Below are positions 14,091-21,083 of a stretch of DNA of 21,083 bases, in pieces (the stretch's first letter is position 1; each line of letters starts with the position of its first letter). This DNA comes from SVQP01 sp045652835. Lineage in GTDB: Bacteria; Bacillota; Clostridia; Oscillospirales; CAG-272. The notes below the pieces were generated by a model that worked only from the letters and a program-made list of their open reading frames with translations, did not search any database and had not been told where the DNA came from. Location: NCBI GenBank assembly GCA_045652835.1, contig JAZOLE010000167.1:1-21083 (forward strand). The letters are read 5' to 3'. A program made the position numbers and the translations under genes.

Positions 14091-14156
14091 CCCGAAGGTG
14101 CGTCCTTTCCATTGCGCCCCGAGGGAAAAATGATAGTGCTGTATGCACGCCAATCA
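14091..14156 (+). other. Two hairpins in the infC-rpmI gap
   Basis: Hairpin one (14091-14125) has CCC/GGG and GGTGC/GCGCC stems with an internal loop; hairpin two (14131-14156) has TGAT/ATCA and GTGC/GCAC. The 108-nt gap is long for this operon. They may shape or regulate rpmI translation, as L20 does in some bacteria; this is inference. Confidence 0.4.
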
Positions 14157-14180
14157 AAATTGAAAAGGAGAAAAAGTAAA

Positions 14181-14378
14181 ATGGGAAAGGTTAAGACACA
14201 TAAGGCTTCGGCTAAGAGATTTTCCGTTACCGGAACCGGCAAGGTTAAGATGAACCACAGCCACCACCGCCACAAGCTCGGCATTAAGGATCAGAAGAGA
14301 AAGAGACATCTGCGCACCGGTGCAACCATCGCAAGCGCAAAGGTCGCTGCAAACATCAGAGAACTGATTCAGAAGTAA
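14181..14378 (+). CDS. rpmI: 50S ribosomal protein L35
   Basis: Small basic protein of the large ribosomal subunit. The 65-residue product begins MGKVKTHKASAKRFSVTGTGK and contains HHRHKLGIKDQKRKRHLR, both typical of L35; the length is exactly that of the family. An in-frame ATG further upstream (14112) is rejected because AGGAG lies 10 nt before the ATG at 14181 and the protein begins as L35 does. It uses AAG and AGA codons heavily, unlike the CGC-rich neighbours, as expected for a highly expressed gene. It is followed by rplT after 32 bp. Confidence 0.97.
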   Translation: MGKVKTHKASAKRFSVTGTGKVKMNHSHHRHKLGIKDQKRKRHLRTGATIASAKVAANIRELIQK

Positions 14379-14410
14379 TCGGAAGAAATTAGCAGAAGGA
14401 GGATAAGAAA

Positions 14411-14764
14411 ATGGCAAGAGTTAAGGGCGCTATGATGGCGCGTAAGAGAAGAAATAAAGTTCTGAAGGCTGCAAAGGGCTACTGGGGTGCTAAGTCCAAG
14501 CACTTCAAGATGGCTAAGCAAGCCGTAATGAAGTCCGGCAACTACGCATTCGCCGGCAGAAAGATGAAGAAGAGAGACTTCCGTCGTCTGTGGATCACCA
14601 GAATTTCCGCAGCTTGCAAGGCAAACGGCATGAACTACTCTACCTTCATGAACGGTCTGAAGAAGGCTAACGTAACCCTGAACAGAAAGATGCTGTCTGA
14701 GATCGCAATCAGCGATCCCGCTGCATTCACCGCTCTGTGCGAGCAGGCTAAGGCTGCTCTTTAA
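14411..14764 (+). CDS. rplT: 50S ribosomal protein L20
   Basis: Early-assembly 23S rRNA-binding protein and, in Bacillus and Escherichia coli, the repressor of its own operon. The 117-residue product begins MARVKGAMMARKRRNKVLKAA and has the conserved segments GYWGAKSKHFKMAKQAVMKS, RKMKKRDFRRLWITRISAA and NGMNYSTFMNGLKKA. Ribosome site AGGAGG lies 9 nt before the ATG. The codon use is again AAG/AGA-rich. A long GC-rich hairpin begins 9 bp after the stop. Confidence 0.98.
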   Translation: MARVKGAMMARKRRNKVLKAAKGYWGAKSKHFKMAKQAVMKSGNYAFAGRKMKKRDFRRLWITRISAACKANGMNYSTFMNGLKKANVTLNRKMLSEIAISDPAAFTALCEQAKAAL

Positions 14765-14772
14765 TTGAATAT

Positions 14773-14806
14773 CGGGGATGCCTACACGCACGTGCAGGCA
14801 TCCCCG
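14773..14806 (+). terminator. Hairpin at the end of the infC-rpmI-rplT operon
   Basis: A perfect 11-bp stem (14773-14783 with 14796-14806), with an inner GCACGTGC palindrome, starts 9 bp after the rplT stop. Only a weak T tract follows (GTTGCGTTT), so partial read-through into the methyltransferase gene is likely. Confidence 0.65.
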
Positions 14807-14831
14807 GTTGCGTTTAATGGCATTGGAAAAA

Positions 14832-14922
14832 CCCTTATAAAACAAGGGAAAACCGTGCCGAAATGGGCTGTGTGCATCAAATGCGCCAGCCCCTTTTCCC
14901 TGAAAATGCCCCTTTTGGGGCA
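14832..14922 (+). other. Three consecutive hairpins upstream of the methyltransferase gene
   Basis: Stems are CCCTT/AAGGG (14832-14848); a 12-bp bulged stem built on GGGCTG/CAGCCC and GTGCAT/ATGCGC (14865-14892) followed by CTTTT; and TGCCCC/GGGGCA (14907-14922). The last ends 9 bp before the ribosome site. GCCCCTTTT occurs twice, so the second and third hairpins may exchange partners. It could be a leader regulator or a dispersed repeat. Confidence 0.45.
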
Positions 14923-14944
14923 CCCTTTTACGGAGGATTTTTGC

Positions 14945-15799
14945 ATGGATTATACCCCCATGATCATCACGTCCAGACAAAATGCGCAGGTCAGTCTTGC
15001 GTGCAAGCTGGGCGAAAAAAAGCACAGGCAGAGCGAGGGACTGTTCCGTTTTGACGGCGTAAAGCTGTATTGCGAGGCACTCCGTCGCGGCGTGGAGCTG
15101 GTCTTTATTTTGGTGGATGAGACGCAAAAAACGGCACTTGACGCCAAGGCGCGCAGCCTGTACGGGCTGGGTCTTGATGCTGCAAATTGCCGCATTTTGT
15201 ATCTTTCGCATGATCTTTTTGTCAAAATTTCGGACGAAAATGCGCCCGAGGGCATCATTTGCGTTGCAAAATATATTGACAAAATTCATAAAATTGCTAC
15301 AATAGATAGTAGTGACGAGGAGTTGGCACGTATTCTGTCGCCCCGTGGCGGCAGGGTATTGCTGTGTGAATCTCTGCGTGACCCCGGTAACGTGGGCACG
15401 GTCATTCGTACTGCGTTTGCTTTCGGCATTGATTGGCTGATTCTCAGCGGAGATTGCGCCGATCTGTATAACCCCAAGGTGCTGCGCGGTGCGATGGGCA
15501 CGCTGTTCTCGCAGCGTATTCTGCGTGTGGACGATCTGGCTGCCGCTATCGAAATGATGCGTGCATCGGGCAGACGCGTGTATGCCGCCGCACTTGACGA
15601 GAGTGCCGGACAGCTTGGCAGCTTTGCTTTTTCAAAGGCAGACAGTGCCGTGATCGGCAACGAGGGGCACGGGCTTTCCCAGGGTGTGCTGCGTGCTTGT
15701 GACGCAAGCGTGTATATCCCCATGGCGGGTGATGCCGAGTCGCTCAACGCCTCTGTTGCGGCTGCCGTACTGATGTGGGAGATGTGCCGCAACGATTAA
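14945..15799 (+). CDS. SpoU/TrmH-family (SPOUT) rRNA 2'-O-methyltransferase
   Basis: SAM-dependent RNA 2'-O-ribose methyltransferase with the knotted SPOUT fold. The 284-residue product starts MDYTPMIITSRQNAQVSLAC, the substrate-binding N-terminal domain typical of the YsgA/RlmB-like branch. The three SpoU motifs follow: LRDPGNVGTVIRTA (about 144-157, with the catalytic Arg-containing loop), VIGNEGHG (236-243) and SLNASVAAAVLMWE (266-279). The open frame extends 60 codons further up, through the hairpins, but GGAGG lies 8 nt before the ATG at 14945. Genes of this type often follow rplT in Firmicutes. The exact target nucleotide cannot be read from the sequence. Confidence 0.92.
   Translation: MDYTPMIITSRQNAQVSLACKLGEKKHRQSEGLFRFDGVKLYCEALRRGVELVFILVDETQKTALDAKARSLYGLGLDAANCRILYLSHDLFVKISDENAPEGIICVAKYIDKIHKIATIDSSDEELARILSPRGGRVLLCESLRDPGNVGTVIRTAFAFGIDWLILSGDCADLYNPKVLRGAMGTLFSQRILRVDDLAAAIEMMRASGRRVYAAALDESAGQLGSFAFSKADSAVIGNEGHGLSQGVLRACDASVYIPMAGDAESLNASVAAAVLMWEMCRND
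15276..15303 (+). promoter_or_regulatory. Possible promoter inside the methyltransferase gene
   Basis: TTGACA (15276-15281), 16 bp, TACAAT (15298-15303). It lies in an AT-rich patch encoding the linker between the two protein domains. If active it would feed dprA, topA and trmFO. Confidence 0.4.
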
Positions 15800-15841
15800 A
15801 CCAATCAGAAAAACTGTTGACGTATGAAAGGAGCCGCTTGC

Positions 15842-17164
15842 ATGAAAGGAAATGAAACCTTATTTTCGGTATGGCTGTCACTTTGCACAGGTGTTGCAAG
15901 TACGGAATTTGCCCCGTTGATCGCGCAGTTTGGCTCTGCATACGCACTGTTTCGCGCAGAGGAGAGCGAGATTGAGGCGCTGGATATCAGCGAGAGCCTG
16001 AAGGGTAAGCTGTGCAATAAGTCCTTGGACGAGGCTTACGGCATTGTCGATTACTGCAGGGCGCACGGTGTAGGCATTTTGTGCTATACCGATCCCGCAT
16101 ATCCGAGTACGCTGCGCGCCATCAAGGCGCCGCCCTGCGTGCTTTATTACAAGGGCAAGCTGCCCGATTTTGAAAAGCGCTTGTTTATCAGCATGGTAGG
16201 CACGCGCAGCATGAGTGAATACGGCAAGGACATGGCGTACAGAATCTCTTATGAGCTTGCAAGTACGGGTACTGTGATCGTCAGCGGTATGGCACTGGGC
16301 GTGGACGCGGCATGTGCCGTAGGCGCTTTGGCTGCCAAGGGCTGTACGGTGGCGGTGCTTGGATGCGGTATTGACGTGCCGTATCCCCGTCAGCACGAGC
16401 GTCTGATGCACGCCATTGCCGAGCGCGGACTTGTGCTGACCGAATTTCCGCCCTCCACGCCACCCAGAGGCTACCATTTTCCGCTGCGCAATCGCATCAT
16501 CAGCGGTCTTGGCGTAGGTACGCTGGTGGTGGAAGCCGATCTCGGCAGCGGTGCGTTGATCACCGCAAGAGAGGCGATTGTGCAGGGAAAGGATATTTAT
16601 GCCATTCCCGGCAACGTGGGCGATCCCAATACCTCGGGCACAAACGCGCTGATACGCGACGGTGCTGCCGTAGTGCTGGGCGCACGCGACATTTTACAAA
16701 ATTATGCGTTTCTGTACCGCGACAGCGTGGATAGTGCCCGCCTGATGCGCGCGCAGGAGCGTTCCGATCCCGACCCCGCTGCTTTTGCGCGCTACGGTGT
16801 CGGTATTCCCGCGGCATCCGCACCTGCCAAGAGTGTGCGAGAGGTGCGCGAGGAGCAAAGCACTACACAAAAGAAATCTGCTCCCAAGGCAAGCAAGCCT
16901 GAGCAGACCGAGCAACCCAAGGCGGACGCTGCCCCCGCGCAGCCTGCGCCTGTGCCGCATCGCGACGACTCTGCCGAGGTGCTGGCGCAGTTTTCACAAA
17001 AACAGCGCGACATGTTCGCGCAGATCCCGCTGGATAAGGCGATCAGTGCCGATTGGCTGGTACGCTGCGGTTATCCCGCACACGAGGTCATGATGGCGCT
17101 GACCATGTTTGAGATCAAGGGCCTGATATCCTCGCTGCCCGGCGGACTTTACACTCGAAAATAA
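15842..17164 (+). CDS. dprA: DNA-processing protein DprA/Smf
   Basis: Binds incoming single-stranded DNA and loads RecA in natural transformation; it is also kept in many bacteria not known to be competent. The 440-residue product has an N-terminal helical domain (1-100), then the Rossmann-like core: SMVGTRSMSEYG (117-128), VSGMALGVDAA (147-157), FPLRNRIISGL (213-223), GSGALITAREA (235-245) and IPGNVGDPNTSGTNALI (255-271). An Ala/Pro/Lys-rich linker (about 320-375) and a C-terminal winged helix (about 385-440) complete it. The more upstream ATG at 15824 overlaps the ribosome site AAAGGAG, so I start at 15842, 8 nt after it. The dprA-topA-trmFO order is classical for Firmicutes. Confidence 0.95.
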   Translation: MKGNETLFSVWLSLCTGVASTEFAPLIAQFGSAYALFRAEESEIEALDISESLKGKLCNKSLDEAYGIVDYCRAHGVGILCYTDPAYPSTLRAIKAPPCVLYYKGKLPDFEKRLFISMVGTRSMSEYGKDMAYRISYELASTGTVIVSGMALGVDAACAVGALAAKGCTVAVLGCGIDVPYPRQHERLMHAIAERGLVLTEFPPSTPPRGYHFPLRNRIISGLGVGTLVVEADLGSGALITAREAIVQGKDIYAIPGNVGDPNTSGTNALIRDGAAVVLGARDILQNYAFLYRDSVDSARLMRAQERSDPDPAAFARYGVGIPAASAPAKSVREVREEQSTTQKKSAPKASKPEQTEQPKADAAPAQPAPVPHRDDSAEVLAQFSQKQRDMFAQIPLDKAISADWLVRCGYPAHEVMMALTMFEIKGLISSLPGGLYTRK

Positions 17165-17195
17165 TACCTTACCTGAAAGGACAAGAAATATAACT

Positions 17196-19490
17196 ATGGC
17201 AAATCTGGTAATTGTGGAGTCACCCTCCAAAGCAACAACCATTAAGGGCTATCTTGGCTCTAACTATAAGGTCATCGCCTCCAAGGGTCACGTGCGCGAC
17301 CTGCCCAAGAGCACGCTGGCGGTAGATATTGAGAACGGCTTTGATGCGCATTATATCAACGTGCGCGGCAAGGGAGACCTGATCAAGGAGATCCGCAAGG
17401 AGGCAAAGCACGCCACCAAGGTATTCCTTGCAACCGACCCTGACCGCGAAGGCGAGGCAATTTCCTGGCATTTGGCGGCAGTTCTGGGCATTCCCGTGGA
17501 AAAGACCCAGCGTGTGACCTTCAATGAGATCACCAAGACCGCAGTCAAGGCAGCGATCAAGCAGCCCAGACAGATCGATATGGATCTGGTGGATTCACAA
17601 AGAGCGCGCCGTATCGTAGACAGAATCGTGGGCTATAAGATCAGCCCCCTGCTTTGGAAGAACGTCAAGCCCGGTCTTTCTGCAGGTCGCGTGCAGAGCG
17701 TTGCGACCAAGATGATCGTGGAAAGAGAAAACGAGATCCGCGCATTCGTGCCCGAGGAATACTGGACCATTGCTGCACAGCTGTACACCGAGGACGGTGC
17801 GCACGTGTTGGCGCGCTTCTGGGGTGATGAGAACGGTAAGGTCAAGCTGACCTGTCGCGAGCAGGCTGAGGCGGTTGTCAATGCGGTGCAGGGCAAGCCC
17901 TTTGTCGTAGCAGAGGTCAAGCGCGCCACCAGACACAAGTCTCCCGCGCCTCCCTTTACCACCTCCACCATGCAGCAGGAGGCTTCCCGTAAGCTGGGCT
18001 TCCAGTCGCAGCGCATCATGCGCGTGGCGCAGGAGCTTTACGAGGGTATTAACGTCGGCTCCGAGAACGGTGGCGTTCAGGGTCTGATCTCCTACTTGCG
18101 TACTGACTCGCTGCTTATTTGGGATGAGGCGCAGGCACCAGCGCTTGCATTTATTACGGGCAAGTACGGCGAGCAGTATTGTCCCGCAAGCCCCAGAACC
18201 TACAAGGCAAAGGCAGGTGCACAGGATGCACACGAGGCAATCCGTCCTACCAAGACCGACCTTGAGCCTGCAAAGATCCGCAAGTACCTGACCACCGATC
18301 AGTACCGTCTTTACAAGCTGATCTGGGAGAGATTTGTGGCAAGCCAGATGCAGTCCGCTGAGCTGGCAACCCTGAGCGTGGACTTTAAATCAGAGGGCTA
18401 TTTGTTCCGTACGGGCGGCTATACCGTGACCTTCCCCGGTTACATGGTGCTGTACGAGGAATCGACCGACGATAAGGCTGATGAGAACGACCCCGATCAG
18501 ATGAACGATATCCGCTTGCCCGACATGAAGAAGGGTCAGGAGTGGCAGCTCGGCTCGATCGATCCTGCAAGACACTTCACCGAGCCCCCTGCAAGATACA
18601 CCGAGGCAACGCTGATCAAAAACCTTGAGGAAAAGGGCATTGGCAGACCCTCTACCTATACCACCATCATTACCAATATTTCCAAGAACTACGTTTCCCG
18701 TGACGGTAAGTCGCTCTATCCCACCGCATACGGCGAGGTGACCACCAAGCTCATGGAGGAGAACTTCCATAGCGTAGTGGACTACCGCTTTACCGCACGT
18801 ATGGAGAGCGATCTTGACTCGATTGAAAAGGGCAGCGTCGTCATGAACGACGTTTTGGAGAAGTTCTGGCGCGACTTTGCAGGTCAGCTGGAGAGCGCAG
18901 AGCAGGCACTGGCATCTGCAAGCTATGAGCTTCCCGTGGAAAAGACCGATATGATCTGCGACAAGTGCGGCGCGACCATGATCGTCAAGAACGGTCGCTT
19001 TGGCAAGTTTGCAGCTTGTCCCAACTACCCCACCTGTAAGAATACCAAGCCCCTGAACGCCCCCAAGGCTGAAGAAGAGGGCGAAGCACAGACCGAGAAA
19101 AAGGTTATTGTGGCTGATTTCAAGTGTGAAAAGTGCGGTGGCGATATGGTGCTGCGTACCGGCCGTTACGGCAGCTTCTACGCTTGCGCAAACTACCCCA
19201 CCTGTGCCTTTACCAAGCCCAGAACCAAGGATATCGGCGTACCTTGCCCCAAGTGCGCAAGCAAGGTGGTTATGAAGTACGGCAAGAACAAGACCGTGTT
19301 CTACAGCTGTGAAAAGTACCCCGAGTGCGATTTCTCCTCTTGGGATATGCCCGTGGGCGAAAAGTGCCCCGATTGCGGCGGTATGCTGTTCCGCAAGAAG
19401 GGTAAGGCACTCATCGTTTGCCATGATAAGGCATGCGGCTATCAAAGACAGGCAACCGAAACCGAAATGACGGGTGAGGGTGAAGCATAA
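17196..19490 (+). CDS. topA: DNA topoisomerase I (type IA)
   Basis: Relaxes negative supercoils by cutting one strand through a tyrosine link. The 764-residue product has the Toprim domain with Glu8 (VIVESPSKA) and DPDRE at 81-85, the LSAGRVQSVA segment at 161-170, and the active-site Tyr300 in ISYLRTDS. The C-terminal fifth carries four zinc ribbons with four cysteines each, starting near C588, C644, C684 and C724. The last has the slightly different spacing CPDC, then C and C around HDKAC. The ribosome site AAAGGA is 14 nt from the ATG, a long spacing. It overlaps trmFO by one base (TAATG). It lies 31 bp after dprA. Confidence 0.97.
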   Translation: MANLVIVESPSKATTIKGYLGSNYKVIASKGHVRDLPKSTLAVDIENGFDAHYINVRGKGDLIKEIRKEAKHATKVFLATDPDREGEAISWHLAAVLGIPVEKTQRVTFNEITKTAVKAAIKQPRQIDMDLVDSQRARRIVDRIVGYKISPLLWKNVKPGLSAGRVQSVATKMIVERENEIRAFVPEEYWTIAAQLYTEDGAHVLARFWGDENGKVKLTCREQAEAVVNAVQGKPFVVAEVKRATRHKSPAPPFTTSTMQQEASRKLGFQSQRIMRVAQELYEGINVGSENGGVQGLISYLRTDSLLIWDEAQAPALAFITGKYGEQYCPASPRTYKAKAGAQDAHEAIRPTKTDLEPAKIRKYLTTDQYRLYKLIWERFVASQMQSAELATLSVDFKSEGYLFRTGGYTVTFPGYMVLYEESTDDKADENDPDQMNDIRLPDMKKGQEWQLGSIDPARHFTEPPARYTEATLIKNLEEKGIGRPSTYTTIITNISKNYVSRDGKSLYPTAYGEVTTKLMEENFHSVVDYRFTARMESDLDSIEKGSVVMNDVLEKFWRDFAGQLESAEQALASASYELPVEKTDMICDKCGATMIVKNGRFGKFAACPNYPTCKNTKPLNAPKAEEEGEAQTEKKVIVADFKCEKCGGDMVLRTGRYGSFYACANYPTCAFTKPRTKDIGVPCPKCASKVVMKYGKNKTVFYSCEKYPECDFSSWDMPVGEKCPDCGGMLFRKKGKALIVCHDKACGYQRQATETEMTGEGEA

Positions 19491-20824
19491 TGGCTGAATA
19501 TATTTCGATTCTCGGTGCGGGACTTGCAGGCTGCGAGGCTGCCTATGCGGCAGCCGAACGCGGCGTTAAGGTCAAGCTTTACGAGATGAAGCCGCAAAAA
19601 TACACGCCCGCGCATCACGCTCCCACCTTTGGTGAGTTGGTTTGCTCCAACTCGCTGCGCTCGGACGCGATCTCCAACGCCATTGGTCTGCTCAAAGCAG
19701 AAATGCGTGCCATGGGATCTTTGATCATGCAGGCGGCAGATGCGACGCGCGTGCCCGCAGGCTCGGCTCTTGCGGTGGACAGAGTGCTGTTTTCCGAATA
19801 TATTACGGATCGTGTGCGCAATCATCCGAATATCGAGGTGATCGAGTGCGAATGTGACCGCTTGCCCGATGACGGCATTACGGTCATTGCAACAGGCCCC
19901 TTGACCAGTGAGCCTATGGCGGACTATATCCGTAACGGACTTGGCTGCGCGGGTCTGCACTTCTTTGACGCTGCCGCGCCCATTGTGGATGCGGACAGCA
20001 TCAACATGGATATCGCGTTTTTTGCATCGCGCTACGATAAGGGCGATGCCGACTATATCAACTGCCCGATGAACAAGGAGCAGTACGATGCTTTCTACGA
20101 GGCGCTGATCTCTGCAGAGGAGGCAGCCTTAAAGGAATTTGACCGTGAGCAGCAAAAGGACCTGACCGTTTTCGAGGGCTGCATGCCCGTAGAGGTCATG
20201 GCGCGCCGCGGCTATGAAACGCTGCGCTACGGTCCTTTGAAGCCGGTTGGCTTGATCGACCCACGCGTGGGTAAGGAATATTACGCTGTTGTGCAGCTGC
20301 GCAAGGAAAATGCAGAGGGCACGATGTACAATCTCGTGGGATTTCAGACCCACCTGACCTTCCCCGAGCAGCGTCGCGTATTCCGCATGATCCCCGGACT
20401 TGAGAACGCTGAGTTCTTGCGTTACGGTGTCATGCACCGCAATACCTATCTGAATTCTCCCGGTCTGCTTGGCGCAGATTACGCCATGCTTTCCCGTCCG
20501 AACGTATTCTTTGCAGGACAGATGACGGGCGTGGAGGGATATATTGAATCCGCAGGCTCGGGCTTGGTGGCAGGCATAAACGCTGCGCGCCAAGCAAAGG
20601 GACTGGACGCACTGATCTTCCCGCGCAAGACGATGAACGGTGCAATGGCACAGTACGTGCAAAACGGCGGCGTGAGCAGCACATTCGTGCCGATGAACGC
20701 AAACTTCGGCATCATTGAGATGCCTGCAAAAAAGGTCAAGGGCGGCAAGGCGGCAAGAAACCAGGTCATTGCCGACACCGCACTTGAAACGATCAATGAA
20801 ATGCTGCCCGAAATAAACGCTTGA
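19490..20824 (+). CDS. trmFO: Methylenetetrahydrofolate--tRNA (uracil-5-)-methyltransferase TrmFO
   Basis: FAD enzyme that uses methylenetetrahydrofolate to make ribothymidine at position 54 of tRNA. The 444-residue product begins MAEYISILGAGLAGCEAAYA with the FAD dinucleotide loop GAGLAG (9-14). It has the family motif ELVCSNSLRSDA around Cys50, IATGPLTSEP in the middle, and the C-terminal FAD segment FFAGQMTGVEGYIESAGSG. Length fits the family (about 435-450). Its ATG shares a base with the topA stop, so translation is coupled. The stop is 6 bp before an inverted-repeat element. Confidence 0.97.
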   Translation: MAEYISILGAGLAGCEAAYAAAERGVKVKLYEMKPQKYTPAHHAPTFGELVCSNSLRSDAISNAIGLLKAEMRAMGSLIMQAADATRVPAGSALAVDRVLFSEYITDRVRNHPNIEVIECECDRLPDDGITVIATGPLTSEPMADYIRNGLGCAGLHFFDAAAPIVDADSINMDIAFFASRYDKGDADYINCPMNKEQYDAFYEALISAEEAALKEFDREQQKDLTVFEGCMPVEVMARRGYETLRYGPLKPVGLIDPRVGKEYYAVVQLRKENAEGTMYNLVGFQTHLTFPEQRRVFRMIPGLENAEFLRYGVMHRNTYLNSPGLLGADYAMLSRPNVFFAGQMTGVEGYIESAGSGLVAGINAARQAKGLDALIFPRKTMNGAMAQYVQNGGVSSTFVPMNANFGIIEMPAKKVKGGKAARNQVIADTALETINEMLPEINA

Positions 20825-20830
20825 TTCATG

Positions 20831-20909
20831 CCGTAGGGGCGACCTGTGGTCGCCCGAAACCATTTGAGATTTTTGTTTAGTGACGGGCGACCGCAGGTCG
20901 CCCCTACGG
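20831..20909. repeat. 79-bp inverted-repeat element between trmFO and rnc
   Basis: Arms 20831-20856 and 20884-20909 are 26 bp long and match at 25 positions as inverted copies, with a 27-bp AT-rich centre. Each arm is itself a hairpin: GGGCGACC and GGTCGCCC around a 3-nt loop. The GTAGGGGCGACC string is, from memory, a repeat found between genes in many genomes, including Clostridia. It has no reading frame and no transposase. It may act as a terminator or mRNA 3' end for trmFO, or be a miniature mobile element. Confidence 0.85.
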
Positions 20910-20955
20910 AATCGTTTGATGAAATCAGTGTTTTTCGGACAGAGAAAGGACGCTT

Positions 20956-21083
20956 ATGAATCATTTTGCAAGCAGCTATCCCAAGCCCACAGAGCTTTTG
21001 CAAAAGACGCTGGGATACCGTTTTACAAATCATTCTTACCTGCAAAGGGCGCTGACGCACTCCTCTTACTCCAACGAGCAGGG
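20956..21083 (+). CDS. rnc: Ribonuclease III, N-terminal part (cut by window end)
   Basis: Double-strand-specific endonuclease that processes rRNA precursors. Only about 42 codons are visible. They begin MNHFASSYPKPTELLQKTL and contain LGYRFTNHSYLQRALTHSSY, followed by SNEQ, the N-terminal RNase III helix and the start of its signature. A ribosome site AAAGGA lies 5 nt before the ATG. The catalytic acidic residues and the RNA-binding domain would lie beyond the window, so a Mini-III type enzyme is not fully excluded. Confidence 0.85.
   Translation, partial: MNHFASSYPKPTELLQKTLGYRFTNHSYLQRALTHSSYSNEQ

Noticed and set aside
14765..14944. 60-codon N-terminal extension of the SpoU methyltransferase
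   Set aside because: It reads through the rplT terminator hairpin and three more hairpins; the ATG at 14945 has a proper GGAGG.
20479..21060. 193-residue minus-strand frame containing VGATCGRP-like peptides
   Set aside because: These peptides are translations of the GTAGGGGCGACC repeat, and the rest is antisense to trmFO and rnc.
1..21083. Defence island, prophage, integrated element, CRISPR array or biosynthetic cluster
   Set aside because: No integrase, transposase, repeats with unique spacers, toxin-antitoxin pair or modular enzymes seen; gene order is that of core Clostridia chromosome.

Overview
The window looks like core chromosome of a low-abundance or uncultured Bacillota bacterium of class Clostridia. 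This rests on gene content and order: lon-ysxC, scpA-scpB, a YtfJ/GerW-type sporulation protein beside a D,D-carboxypeptidase, infC-rpmI-rplT, and dprA-topA-trmFO. AGGAG-type ribosome binding sites and TTGACA/TATAAT promoters support it. YtfJ hints at a spore former, but order and family cannot be fixed from this sequence. No phage, insertion sequence, CRISPR array, tRNA or rRNA gene was seen. Nearly everything is housekeeping, and I did not find a new defence or biosynthetic system.

Left half (1-10090), all on the minus strand. Read in transcription order it runs lon, ysxC, then a 143-bp array of tiny hairpins, then lysA, a site-2-type M50 membrane protease, scpA, scpB, a DUF2953 membrane protein, ytfJ, a D-Ala-D-Ala carboxypeptidase and rluB, which runs off the left edge. 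Spacing is tight, with 1- and 4-bp overlaps, so most of it should be co-transcribed. Functions are protein quality control and ribosome assembly (lon, ysxC), lysine/diaminopimelate supply (lysA), chromosome condensation (scpAB), and wall or spore maturation and rRNA modification (ytfJ, carboxypeptidase, rluB).

Middle (about 9965-13400). A 620-bp gene-free stretch separates lon from the next gene. It holds an extended -10 promoter for lon with a CIRCE-like inverted repeat on it. It also holds an apparent stand-alone RNA gene of about 175 nt, with a near-consensus promoter and three intrinsic terminators in series, and finally a strong hairpin terminator. Next comes an 880-residue secreted protein: signal peptide, beta domain, GH99/WbsX-like barrel, CBM9/DOMON-like domain, Thr/Glu-rich stalk and C-terminal membrane anchor. 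Its strong promoter lies back to back with a perfect-consensus promoter driving the ribosomal operon on the other strand.

Right half (13363-21083), all on the plus strand. The infC-rpmI-rplT operon has a leader ending in an attenuator-like terminator, and infC appears to start at ATC. It is followed by a SpoU/TrmH-family RNA methyltransferase, dprA, topA (four zinc ribbons), trmFO, a 79-bp inverted-repeat element, and the start of rnc, cut by the window end. The theme is translation and RNA maturation, with topA and dprA handling DNA.

Points most worth a second look are the unidentified RNA gene with its triple terminator, the hairpin array that supplies the ysxC stop codon, the ATC start and leader of infC, and the anchored glycosidase-like protein.
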